Source: Candidatus Omnitrophota bacterium
GTDB taxonomy: Bacteria; Hinthialibacterota; Hinthialibacteria; JAKQFZ01
Direction: 5' to 3'
DNA length: 6,759 nt
Assembly (NCBI GenBank): GCA_029558215.1
Contig: JAKQFZ010001196.1
Location: 1 to 6,759 of the forward strand
Numbering within the stretch: the first letter of the stretch is position 1; every line of letters begins with the position of its first letter. A program made the translations under genes and the position numbers. Shown piece by piece: positions 1-6,568 of the stretch. The notes under the pieces were generated by a model. The model did no database searches and had not been told where the DNA came from. It saw nothing but the letters and a program-made list of their open reading frames with translations.

Positions 1-1002
1 CCCCAGCGCAGGAACCGCGTTAATGTAGTAGTAGTCGTGAAGCCCGATGGCGATGGGGTAGACATCCAAGCAGAAGTACACAAAGACGCCGATGAGGAAT
101 GATCCCACAAACCGTCTGCTGAGGGAACCGCCAGGAAATAGACCGATAGTGACAAAGACAACGCCAAAAGGAGTCAGTACATCCTTGCTCAAAACGTCAA
201 ACACCGTCTTGAAGAACCGTTTGCTCATCCAAAGTGTGTAGTAACTGGGATTGTTGAATTCCCGAAATCCTTCCCGCCCCATGGGGCGCAACGACCAGGC
301 ATCGGCGCGGGTCATCGCATACCAGTACCATGCAGCTCCAATGGCAACCGCAACGATTCCCCCGAGGTAAATGTCCCAGGATCTGATCCAGCGTCCAGGC
401 CGGTGATGCAACATCAGGAAGGCCATGGGAAAGGCAACCCACATGATCGGTGGATTCAGTTGCAGTCCCATACCGAGGCACAGAATCCATCCCACAAAGT
501 CTCTGACTCTCGGTCGTTCAGCATAGCGGGCAAAGAACCAGATCGTGGCGAGGGCAAAACACAACGCCAAGGTCTGTCTCTGAAAAGTCCGCGAGTAGTA
601 GATCGAGATCGGAAAGACGGCGTACAGAGCGCAGGCGGCCAGGGCTTGTGCCTCACCGAGATACTTGCTGGCGATCAGGTAAAGAAGGACAAGGGCAAGC
701 AGGCCAAAGAAGATTGAAAGAAGCCTGCCCGCGATCTCCTGAAAACCGATAATTCGGTAGATCATACTGACAAGGTAAGGAAACAGTGGGAGTTCATTCA
801 GAAACAGTTTCGGATGGGCACCCCATCCGCTTTCAAGGGCGTGAAAGAAATTGCCGTCTGTGAAGTAGTAATGCCAGGCAATGGACGCCGTTGTTCCCTG
901 TCGCCAGTGATGAGAATCCAGCAGAGGATTGGTGACCCGATACAGTCGAAAACCACAGGCGACCAGCAGGATCAAGATCAGAATCCAAACACGTCGCCTC
1001 AT
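1..1002 (-). CDS. Glycosyltransferase family 39 (PMT/ArnT-like) membrane protein, 3' part cut by window edge
   Basis: The frame is open from an ATG at 1002 to base 1, giving 334 residues with no stop, so the C-terminus lies outside the window. The protein is strongly hydrophobic, with about nine or ten likely membrane segments, the first at residues 5-22. Family hallmarks are visible. NPLLDSHHWRQ (25-35) is in the first extracytoplasmic loop and its Asp29 matches the catalytic acid of GT-C enzymes. ELPLFPYL follows at 70-77, YYSRTFQRQ at 135-143 and HDYYYINAVPAL at 322-333. Family members transfer a sugar from a polyprenyl-phosphate donor to lipid or protein acceptors on the outer face of the inner membrane. 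Substrate and acceptor cannot be told from the sequence. An AGGAG ribosome site six bases upstream supports the start. It is the last visible gene of the minus-strand cluster, 234 bases after the bactofilin. The family call is confident, the specificity unknown. Confidence 0.88.
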   Translation of the reverse strand, partial: MRRRVWILILILLVACGFRLYRVTNPLLDSHHWRQGTTASIAWHYYFTDGNFFHALESGWGAHPKLFLNELPLFPYLVSMIYRIIGFQEIAGRLLSIFFGLLALVLLYLIASKYLGEAQALAACALYAVFPISIYYSRTFQRQTLALCFALATIWFFARYAERPRVRDFVGWILCLGMGLQLNPPIMWVAFPMAFLMLHHRPGRWIRSWDIYLGGIVAVAIGAAWYWYAMTRADAWSLRPMGREGFREFNNPSYYTLWMSKRFFKTVFDVLSKDVLTPFGVVFVTIGLFPGGSLSRRFVGSFLIGVFVYFCLDVYPIAIGLHDYYYINAVPALG

Positions 1003-1008
1003 CTTCGT

Positions 1009-1013
1009 CTCCT
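1009..1013 (-). promoter_or_regulatory. Ribosome binding site of the GT39 gene
   Basis: AGGAG on the minus strand, six bases before the ATG at 1002. This near-ideal spacing fixes the start of the membrane glycosyltransferase. Confidence 0.75.
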
Positions 1014-1060
1014 GAACCGCACACTCCAGATCTACGTCATCCACAGATTGGCGGTCTCGT

Positions 1061-1076
1061 GTGGGAGTTGTCCCAC
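1061..1076. repeat. Short stem-loop in the GT39 leader
   Basis: GTGGGA (1061-1066) and TCCCAC (1071-1076) form a perfect 6-bp stem around a four-base loop. It lies about 60 bases upstream of the GT39 start. No T-run follows on either strand, so it is not a typical intrinsic terminator. It could be a leader structure or chance. The rest of the 1003-1236 gap holds no gene that I can support. Confidence 0.35.
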
Positions 1077-1167
1077 GATTCCGAACGAGTCAGTTTCCGT
1101 TGCGGGACGCCTCTCATGATTCTTGCCCTTGCCAGACGCAGCGGGAAAATCCGGCGTACGAGTTCAA

Positions 1168-1202
1168 CCTTCGGGGCTGTCTTATGAAAACACCCGTGAA
1201 GG
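1168..1202 (-). terminator. Imperfect hairpin after the bactofilin gene, possible weak terminator
   Basis: CCTTC (1168-1172) pairs with GAAGG (1198-1202), and GGG (1174-1176) with CCC (1193-1195), around a 16-base loop with a small internal loop. It begins 35 bases past the bactofilin stop. No T-tract follows on the minus strand, so it is at best a non-canonical terminator or an mRNA-stabilising fold. Confidence 0.22.
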
Positions 1203-1236
1203 TTCCTAATGCAGGAAATGGCTGCCCTGGAAATTC

Positions 1237-1677
1237 CTACTTGTTGGCAGGCTTCTGCTGCGGTGCCGGAGCTGCGGCGGGCCGAGCCGGTTCAGAAACT
1301 TCTGATCCGTGTGGCCGTACTTCGCACTTGCCCACCAAAACCACGCCATCATCAATTTTCAGCCTCTTGGACTTGATATCACCAAGAATCTCGGCACGGC
1401 TCCTGAGCTCAATCAACTCCTTGGCAACCACGGGACCTTCGACCTTTCCCTCAATGATCGCGCTGCCAACGGCGATCTGGGTCGCCTTGACTTTTCCGGT
1501 AGACGCCACTATCAGCGTTCCCTCGGAAGTGAGTTCTCCCTCGAATTTCCCCTCGATCTTGAGGGTCTTCCCGAATTTCATGTTCCCAGTGAATTCCGTA
1601 TCCGGCCCCAGTGTCGTCGTTGCGACAGAATCCTGTGCCTTGGGATCGAACGGTCGTTCTTTTGCCGGCATTTCCAT
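1237..1677 (-). CDS. Bactofilin (polymer-forming cytoskeletal protein)
   Basis: This 146-residue protein has the bactofilin (DUF583) pattern. A short polar N-terminus (1-20) precedes a core at about 21-122 built of repeated short beta strands with regularly spaced glycines: TLGPDTEFTGNMKFGKTLKI, then IEGKFEGEL, IEGKVEGPVV, ILGDIKSKRLKI and LVGKCEV. Such cores fold into a beta-helix that polymerises without nucleotide. Bactofilins act as scaffolds at the inner membrane for cell-wall or envelope enzymes and for stalk or cell-shape functions. The tail (128-146) is Ala/Pro/Gln-rich and probably disordered. The start is a choice. An upstream in-frame GTG at 1719 would add 14 residues but lacks a good ribosome site, whereas AGGAG lies 12 bases before the ATG at 1677, a rather long spacing. 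A further ATG at 1671 is also possible. The neighbouring membrane glycosyltransferase and kinase fit a role in organising envelope glycan assembly, which is inference. Family call secure, exact start less so. Confidence 0.87.
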   Translation of the reverse strand: MEMPAKERPFDPKAQDSVATTTLGPDTEFTGNMKFGKTLKIEGKFEGELTSEGTLIVASTGKVKATQIAVGSAIIEGKVEGPVVAKELIELRSRAEILGDIKSKRLKIDDGVVLVGKCEVRPHGSEVSEPARPAAAPAPQQKPANK

Positions 1678-1689
1678 AATAATCCCTGT

Positions 1690-1694
1690 CTCCT
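1690..1694 (-). promoter_or_regulatory. Ribosome binding site favouring the inner bactofilin start
   Basis: AGGAG on the minus strand lies inside the longer GTG-started frame, 12 bases before the ATG at 1677. It argues for the inner start, although the spacing is longer than ideal. Confidence 0.45.
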
Positions 1695-1763
1695 TTTTCT
1701 CAGAGTTCTCTAATCGCACTCAGACTTCTCAAGGCAAGCCTGAGTTTGTTACTCATCCACCTA

Positions 1764-1792
1764 AATATGGCACGTGCTGTCCAGTCTTCCAA
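1764..1792 (-). promoter_or_regulatory. Candidate sigma-70-type promoter for the bactofilin gene
   Basis: On the minus strand, TTGGAA (1787-1792) is followed after 17 bases by CATATT (1764-1769). Each box matches four of six consensus positions. The spacer contains the perfect 8-bp palindrome GCACGTGC (1770-1777), a possible operator. A short inverted repeat, TGAGT-N5-ACTCA (1741-1755), lies just downstream near the predicted start of transcription. The leader would be about 80 bases. It is plausible because the gap after the preceding gene is 234 bases, but the evidence is weak. No gene is supported in 1678-1911. Confidence 0.28.
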
Positions 1793-1874
1793 GCGACTCA
1801 CAACCCGTTCAGGCCGACAGCGTTGCCCCCGTGCCAGAGTCCCTTATAGGAAACTTCGCTCGCCCTTGTCAACT

Positions 1875-1891
1875 GGAATGCAGAGCATGCC
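1875..1891. repeat. Imperfect hairpin after the unknown 417-residue gene
   Basis: GGAATGC (1875-1881) and GCATGCC (1885-1891) are inverted repeats with one mismatch around a three-base loop, 20 bases past the stop of the upstream minus-strand gene. There is no T-run, so a terminator role is doubtful. Confidence 0.22.
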
Positions 1892-1911
1892 ATCGTGAAT
1901 ACCAAGCCTGC

Positions 1912-3165
1912 TCATGTTCCGTGCGCAAAAGCGTGGTTGCTCGATTCCAGCAACATACGAATGAACTTGTTCCTTCGGGAAACATTCTGGTGTGAACGCA
2001 CCAGCCCCATAGCCTTTGCCACCGCGAATCCGGAACGGATATTGCACCCGAATACGACACCCAGATCGGCGTCCAAGCCTGTGCTGATGGCAAAGTGCGT
2101 GTACTGATCGAGCAAATCACCTCTTTCGGCGCTGAGGTTGGGACGTTCCATGTGCCCTGTCATGGCTTCCATTTTGAAGCAGCTCTTGACGTATTTGTGA
2201 AACCCGCCGCTGCCCTTGCAGTACTCGTACAGTTGAAGCGCAAAGGTTGCCGGTAGAACGTCCACAAAAGTCTCATGCTCTTTCATCAGTCGCAGCATGA
2301 CTTCCAAACCGCGAGAGGGACTCCAAGGGCAGAGAAAGGCCACGGCCTGATTTTCTGTGACAAAGGCCGCTTGAGGTGCTTCCGCGTCGGCTCCCGGCTT
2401 GAAATTGACGATATTGGACTTGACGAAGTAGCCGTCCATTCTTTCCAAAGCGTCCAGGATGATTTCAAGAGCTTTGGGAACCCATGGCATGATATCCATG
2501 TAGCGTTTCAGGTGCCGACTGTTCCACTTGGTGGCCAGGTCTTGAAATCCTCTCTGAAACTCATCCCACTCAGGGATGGAAGGCTCACGCAGAATGTCCT
2601 TGACGAGATCGAGAAACAGACACATCTGGCTGCTTCTGGCAAGGAAATCGGCAGTATTGACCACGCGCTCCACCGCTGCACGCACCATTGTTTCCAGATG
2701 GCCTGCCACAAAAAGATCCATCAGACGGATGACATACTGATATCGTTTCTGCTCATCGGGAAGCGCCTGAATCGGATATTTCTGTCCCCAGAACTTTTCG
2801 GGTTCCAGAAGACAGTCAATCCGGCGAAGCGACTGAAAAAGTTCCGGGGTCACACACAAGACCTGACGGCCAATGTGACCTTCTGGATCGGCTGTCTCCA
2901 ATGCTTGCGAGAGGCTTCCACGCGACGGGTTGACCAGTTTCGGATCGAATATCCCGATCAGGCGAAGTACTCCGATGCCGCTGTAAAAGGTGCGGCGATC
3001 CTCATACAGAGACAACAGCCCTGGAGTTCGCGAGCATTCTTTGAGCAGTTTCTCTCTAAACTGCTGCACGTAGCCTTCAGGAGGCCTCAGTGGCGAGCAG
3101 ATGAATGTATACTGCCCCGTTTTGCTGCTGGGTCGCAGGAATTTGTCCAGAGCCTTGGACGCCAT
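1912..3165 (-). CDS. Conserved-looking hypothetical protein, 417 residues, function unknown
   Basis: I do not recognise this protein. It has no signal peptide and no membrane segment, so it is probably cytosolic. Most of it (about 30-60 and 130-250) reads as amphipathic helices with many charged and aromatic residues. Glycine-containing, less helical stretches occur at 60-80, 316-324 and 360-382 (for example GLDADLGVVFGCNIRSGF). Nine cysteines are scattered with no CxxC pair, so a metal site is not evident. I see no Walker, Rossmann, helix-turn-helix or nuclease motif. The ATG at 3165 is preceded by GAAGG at a six-base spacing. It lies 68 bases after the kinase gene on the same strand and is probably co-transcribed with it. 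That suggests a role tied to the same sugar or envelope pathway, which is inference from position only. A long frame on the opposite strand (2275-3255) is in exact codon register with this gene and is treated as its shadow. Confidence 0.72.
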   Translation of the reverse strand: MASKALDKFLRPSSKTGQYTFICSPLRPPEGYVQQFREKLLKECSRTPGLLSLYEDRRTFYSGIGVLRLIGIFDPKLVNPSRGSLSQALETADPEGHIGRQVLCVTPELFQSLRRIDCLLEPEKFWGQKYPIQALPDEQKRYQYVIRLMDLFVAGHLETMVRAAVERVVNTADFLARSSQMCLFLDLVKDILREPSIPEWDEFQRGFQDLATKWNSRHLKRYMDIMPWVPKALEIILDALERMDGYFVKSNIVNFKPGADAEAPQAAFVTENQAVAFLCPWSPSRGLEVMLRLMKEHETFVDVLPATFALQLYEYCKGSGGFHKYVKSCFKMEAMTGHMERPNLSAERGDLLDQYTHFAISTGLDADLGVVFGCNIRSGFAVAKAMGLVRSHQNVSRRNKFIRMLLESSNHAFAHGT

Positions 3166-3171
3166 AGTTCG

Positions 3172-3176
3172 CCTTC
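3172..3176 (-). promoter_or_regulatory. Ribosome binding site of the 417-residue gene
   Basis: GAAGG on the minus strand, six bases before the ATG at 3165. It is modest in strength but well placed. Confidence 0.45.
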
Positions 3177-3233
3177 GATTCCCTTCCGCCTTCTTACGCC
3201 ACTAAGCCAATTGAAGATGACCGATGGTCACCC

Positions 3234-4286
3234 TCAGCGACTCTCCCATGTCTGAAGCCCACCTGTGTCGAAGTTGAAATCAATGATGCGAACACCGGAT
3301 TCCTCAAGAACCCGACGCACGCGGTGAGCTGAATCCGACTGACAATAGAACAAGAGGCAGCCGCCTCCCCCTGCGCCACAAGCCTTTCCTCCTACCGCAC
3401 CGTTGTTCATGGCAGCACCGAAAAGGCCATCAATATCCGCATTTGTCACGGATGGATGGAGCCGTTTCTGGTTGCGCCAGTTTTCACTGATGAGTTGCCC
3501 AAACGCATCCAGATCGCCCTTCATCAAAGCACACTTCATCTCCAGCGTCAGCCGTTTCATGGACTCAATCGCGTCCACAGTGTCTTTGTGACCGGATTTA
3601 TACGCTTCGGTGACGTTCTTGTGAATATCACCCGAGAGCCGTGATTTGCCCGTGTAACACAGAACCAGATTCTTCTCCAGTTCCAAGTAGGTGTCCCTCG
3701 ACAGAATGAGTCGGGACGCCTTCACATCTTCACCCCGAAACTCCATGAAACTGATGTCCCCCATCGAACTGGCGTAGTGATCCTGTTTGCCACCGAGGAT
3801 TCCCAACTCCTCGCGTTCGATCGTGCTCGCGAGCTCCGCAATTTCGTATTGGAGCAAATCCTGCTTTGCGTACCGTGCCAGCAACCCCAACAACGCCACC
3901 CCCATTGAGGCTGACGTTCCCAGACCGCTTCCTGGCGGAGCCACCGACTCGGTGATCATGTCGAATCCGCCGGGGACATTCATCCGACGAATCGCCGCCT
4001 TGACCAGATCCACGTTGCCGTCGTACTCCAGTTTCCGAATGTCCTTTGCTTCGACAAAGACATCGAAGTCGCTGGAGTAGATACTGACATGTTGATCCTC
4101 CAGATCCTTCTCGTGCCGAAGCGGGCTGGAGTCTGTTCTGCGCTCGGTGGTGTGAATTGTGGCGAATGAATAGATGTTGATCGCCGCATTGATCACAAAG
4201 CCAGGAGTGCTTTTGGCAAACAAGGCCACATCTGTCCACCCTCCGGCAAAGTCTATTCTGACTGGAGCACGGGAACGAATAAGCAT
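3234..4286 (-). CDS. GHMP-family sugar kinase (D-glycero-D-manno-heptose 7-phosphate kinase/fucokinase-like)
   Basis: This 350-residue cytosolic kinase transfers phosphate from ATP to a sugar. All three GHMP motifs are present: RAPVRIDFAGGWTD (6-19), the ATP-binding loop PPGSGLGTSAS (117-127), and the C-terminal glycine-rich KACGAGGGGC (301-310) followed by LLFYC. GGKQDHYASSMG (165-176) carries the Asp169 expected to act as catalytic base. The length and these motifs fit the HddA group, which phosphorylates heptose 7-phosphate at C1 on the way to GDP-heptose, but related fucokinase-type kinases share them, so I give no gene symbol. No isomerase, phosphatase or guanylyltransferase partner lies in the window. 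An ATG two codons upstream (4292) is only one base from the GGGGAGG site, whereas the ATG at 4286 is seven bases from it, so 4286 is preferred. The gene is first of the minus-strand cluster and divergent from the hydrolase. Family call secure, substrate uncertain. Confidence 0.88.
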   Translation of the reverse strand: MLIRSRAPVRIDFAGGWTDVALFAKSTPGFVINAAINIYSFATIHTTERRTDSSPLRHEKDLEDQHVSIYSSDFDVFVEAKDIRKLEYDGNVDLVKAAIRRMNVPGGFDMITESVAPPGSGLGTSASMGVALLGLLARYAKQDLLQYEIAELASTIEREELGILGGKQDHYASSMGDISFMEFRGEDVKASRLILSRDTYLELEKNLVLCYTGKSRLSGDIHKNVTEAYKSGHKDTVDAIESMKRLTLEMKCALMKGDLDAFGQLISENWRNQKRLHPSVTNADIDGLFGAAMNNGAVGGKACGAGGGGCLLFYCQSDSAHRVRRVLEESGVRIIDFNFDTGGLQTWESR

Positions 4287-4293
4287 GATCATG

Positions 4294-4300
4294 CCTCCCC
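4294..4300 (-). promoter_or_regulatory. Strong ribosome binding site that decides the kinase start
   Basis: GGGGAGG on the minus strand lies seven bases before the ATG at 4286 but only one base before the ATG at 4292. The inner start is therefore favoured. Confidence 0.72.
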
Positions 4301-4352
4301 AATTCTCTGTTGTTCATCTGCCGACTGAATGAGTCGCATCACTGACTCTGAG

Positions 4353-4381
4353 ATTATCACAAAACTGTCGGCAAATAGCAA
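4353..4381 (-). promoter_or_regulatory. Extended -10 promoter for the kinase operon
   Basis: On the minus strand, TTGCTA (4376-4381, four of six consensus) is followed after 17 bases by GATAAT (4353-4358, five of six). The -10 box is preceded by TGT, matching an extended -10 TGn element. Transcription would begin near 4346, giving a leader of about 60 bases before the kinase start. This is the best promoter match I found in the window. Confidence 0.55.
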
Positions 4382-4386
4382 CCCAA

Positions 4387-4411
4387 GCCACACAAAGACC
4401 ACAAGTGTGGC
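4387..4411. promoter_or_regulatory. Inverted repeat in the divergent promoter region, candidate operator
   Basis: GCCACAC (4387-4393) and GTGTGGC (4405-4411) are perfect 7-bp arms separated by 11 bases, so the arm centres are 18 bases apart, close to two helical turns. The site lies just upstream of the kinase -35 box and 36 bases before the hydrolase start codon. A dimeric regulator bound here could affect both genes. No regulator gene is present in the window. It could also form an RNA hairpin in the hydrolase leader. Confidence 0.4.
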
Positions 4412-4437
4412 ACTGTGACCCAAACGCTGCTAAGATC

Positions 4438-4441
4438 GGAG
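4438..4441 (+). promoter_or_regulatory. Ribosome binding site that decides the hydrolase start
   Basis: GGAG lies six bases before the ATG at 4448 and three before the adjacent ATG at 4445. An upstream in-frame GTG at 4415 would put this site inside the gene and would push 11 polar residues ahead of the signal peptide. The 4448 start is preferred. Confidence 0.6.
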
Positions 4442-4447
4442 CAAATG

Positions 4448-6436
4448 ATGAGATGGTTGATTATTCTCTTTGTGTTGTTTCTGATCAGACCGGTCGCGCT
4501 CAGAGCATCGGATGAACTGTCCGTGACAACCCATGTGGCACATGCCGTTCGGAAGGAATCGGCTTTGGACGTCTCTTTTCTGCTCGATGCGCCAGCAGGA
4601 AAGCATGGAGCAACAAGGGCGGAAGGAAACCGGCTGTGCTATGCAAATGGAACTCCTGCCCGGTTCTGGGGTGTCAATTTTGCATGGGAAGCGCAGTACC
4701 CGGAAGTCTCACAGATAGACGCCATCGTGAAAAGGCTTGGGGCAAGTGGCATCAATCTGGTGCGGCTGACGTATCTCGATCACCTCCCTCCGAAAGGACT
4801 TGTTTCCAGACTGGCACCCACAGAGATCGTTGTCAGCGAGGAGCGCTTTGACAGGCTCGACCGTTTCGCCACTGCTCTGTTCGAGGCGGGGATCTATGTG
4901 AATGTGGTGCTTTTGATGAATGGAAAGATTGCGGATATCACCCCATCCTTGGAGTCGAACGATGTTGCATCGCTTCAGATGTTTCATCCGGATGTGATCG
5001 CTGCTCATGAGCGATGGATCGAGTTCTTCCTTTCCCATCGAAATCCTTACACGGGTCGCACTTGGGGCGAGGAGCCGGGCTTGGCATTCATTGAGATCTA
5101 CAATGAAGGCGATCCGTTCTATCTCCGCAAGAAGATTCCCGCTCACTCGGAGCCTGCGCTTGCAGCGTTGCATGAGAAATGGCGGCAGTGGTGTCAACAA
5201 GAGTCTTTTGAGGGGTCGTCCTTGTTCGATCTCACTCTGCTTGATGGAAGGCTTGACATCGGACGTGAACCGGCGCGCTTTCTCTCAGATCTGCAACGCT
5301 CCCATCTCAGAGAGATGCGTGCGGTCATTCGCCGATGTGGATATACCGGAGCCATCTGTGACATTGCCGGTGGTTCCTACGCGCCAGCAGCGCGCTGGGC
5401 ACAACGTGAGTCGGACGTGCACGTGGCGCACTACTACCACGATCACCCCAATTGGGATGAAAAGGGTGCCCTGTTCCACAATCGTTCGGGCTGTGAGAGC
5501 GGCCTTCGGATGCTGACGGCTGCCGCTTGGGAGCGCGACCTTCAGAAGCCATACATTCTGGGGGAGTGGGATTTCTGCTGGCCAAACCAGTTTCGAGCGG
5601 AGGGAGTTCCGGCAACGGCCATTTTTGCGGCGTTGCAGGGCTGGACGGGTTGCCTTCAGTTCACCTATTGGTCGAAATCCTGGGACGACAGCGAAATCCG
5701 TTTCAGTAAGAAGGGACACATTGATGGAATCTGGCGAGTCATGAATGATCCCGCCGTCATGAGCCTCTATCCGGCAGCAGCCCTTCTTTTTGTCCGCGAA
5801 GACGTTGCAGCAGCCACAAGTGCTGTCGAAATTCCAGTGGACGCCTTCGACGTCTACAACTGGCCTCCCCATTGTCCAGAGGCATTCCTGCGACGGTTGG
5901 GCACCCGCCTATGCCCGGAGCCGCCCTCCACCTCTGGCAAAGGGAAGAAGGACGTTCCGCCTTTGCTTGTCAGTGATACAGGTCAGGTGAAATTCGACAC
6001 TGAGAAAGGCACTCTGATCGTTGACTCCCCTCGTTCGCAAGGAGCAATTGGGAAAATCGGTTCTGCGGAGATCCAGACCCAAGCGGCACGATTCGAAATA
6101 CAGACTCCGTTTGCCGTCGTCATGATCTCCTCTTTGACCGAAAAGCCCATCCAGGAGAGTGCACGGCTTCTGGTCACTGCTGTGGCACAGGCGCAGAATA
6201 CCGACTTCAGAATGGAGCCATCCGACAAGGACTGCCGCATCGCTGAAACGGGGAAAGCCCCGATTATGGCGCGACCGGTTCAGGGTTCTCTGGTCATCCT
6301 GCGCCGGGATCAAACTCGAGTGTTTGCTCTGGACTGCTCGGGAAAAAGAGTGCGGAAAATCGCCTCGTCTTCAAAAGGCGAAATCCGCTTCTCTCTGATC
6401 CCCGATTCCATGCACTACGAGATCATCACACCGTAA
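4448..6436 (+). CDS. Secreted glycoside hydrolase, clan GH-A/GH5-like TIM barrel with C-terminal beta-rich region
   Basis: This 662-residue protein begins with a signal peptide: MR, a hydrophobic core (3-13) and likely cleavage after Ala20, so it acts outside the cytoplasm. The barrel spans about 60-450. It opens with RFWGVNFAW (72-80). The putative acid/base Glu220 sits in IEIYNEGDP, the Asn-Glu pair ending strand 4, and the putative nucleophile Glu373 in YILGEWDFCW. Between them, HYYHDHPNW (328-336) matches the conserved His-Tyr region, and aromatic FTYWSKSWDD (405-414) could line the sugar site. Both catalytic acids are present, so it should be an active retaining enzyme. The stretch GIWRVMNDPAVM (427-438) leads into a linker rich in Pro, Ser and Lys (about 490-505). 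A beta-rich C-terminal region (506-662) then begins with VSDTGQVKFD and ends at the stop. The substrate cannot be read from the sequence; GH5-type enzymes cleave beta-glucans, mannans and other glycans. It is divergent from the kinase gene. Confidence 0.82.
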   Translation: MRWLIILFVLFLIRPVALRASDELSVTTHVAHAVRKESALDVSFLLDAPAGKHGATRAEGNRLCYANGTPARFWGVNFAWEAQYPEVSQIDAIVKRLGASGINLVRLTYLDHLPPKGLVSRLAPTEIVVSEERFDRLDRFATALFEAGIYVNVVLLMNGKIADITPSLESNDVASLQMFHPDVIAAHERWIEFFLSHRNPYTGRTWGEEPGLAFIEIYNEGDPFYLRKKIPAHSEPALAALHEKWRQWCQQESFEGSSLFDLTLLDGRLDIGREPARFLSDLQRSHLREMRAVIRRCGYTGAICDIAGGSYAPAARWAQRESDVHVAHYYHDHPNWDEKGALFHNRSGCESGLRMLTAAAWERDLQKPYILGEWDFCWPNQFRAEGVPATAIFAALQGWTGCLQFTYWSKSWDDSEIRFSKKGHIDGIWRVMNDPAVMSLYPAAALLFVREDVAAATSAVEIPVDAFDVYNWPPHCPEAFLRRLGTRLCPEPPSTSGKGKKDVPPLLVSDTGQVKFDTEKGTLIVDSPRSQGAIGKIGSAEIQTQAARFEIQTPFAVVMISSLTEKPIQESARLLVTAVAQAQNTDFRMEPSDKDCRIAETGKAPIMARPVQGSLVILRRDQTRVFALDCSGKRVRKIASSSKGEIRFSLIPDSMHYEIITP

Positions 6437-6558
6437 AGCGTGCCCGGTGCCCTCTCTCTTCTCATGCTCCGACTGACTCCTCAGGGTGCCAGACTTCAGG
6501 TTCGCGAAGCAGTTCTGAGGGCTGCTGATTTATCTTGAGTCCATGAACTCAGCATGAT

Positions 6559-6568
6559 GCCAAGTGTC
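6559..6568. repeat. Left copy of a 10-bp direct repeat
   Basis: GCCAAGTGTC here is repeated exactly at 6739-6748 in the same orientation. The two copies bracket the GC-rich hairpin cluster, with their starts 180 bases apart. Confidence 0.4.

Noticed and set aside
197..1119. Several short frames on both strands across the left end
   Set aside because: A continuous 334-codon minus-strand frame with clear GT39 motifs covers this region. The short frames are its shadows.
1061..1849. 262-residue open frame on the plus strand spanning the bactofilin gene and both flanking gaps
   Set aside because: The opposite strand encodes a recognisable bactofilin. The plus-strand product is Ser/Pro/Cys-rich with no family features.
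2275..3255. 326-residue open frame on the plus strand opposite the 417-residue gene
   Set aside because: It is in exact codon register with the minus-strand gene, an arrangement that commonly gives long shadow frames. It lacks recognisable motifs, whereas the minus-strand gene has a ribosome site and an operon-like position.
3730..4317. 195-residue minus-strand frame overlapping the kinase
   Set aside because: It is a second frame across the kinase gene, whose own frame carries all three GHMP motifs.
5285..5872. 195-residue minus-strand frame opposite the hydrolase gene
   Set aside because: It lies entirely within the hydrolase gene, which has a signal peptide and both catalytic motifs. The antisense product shows nothing recognisable.
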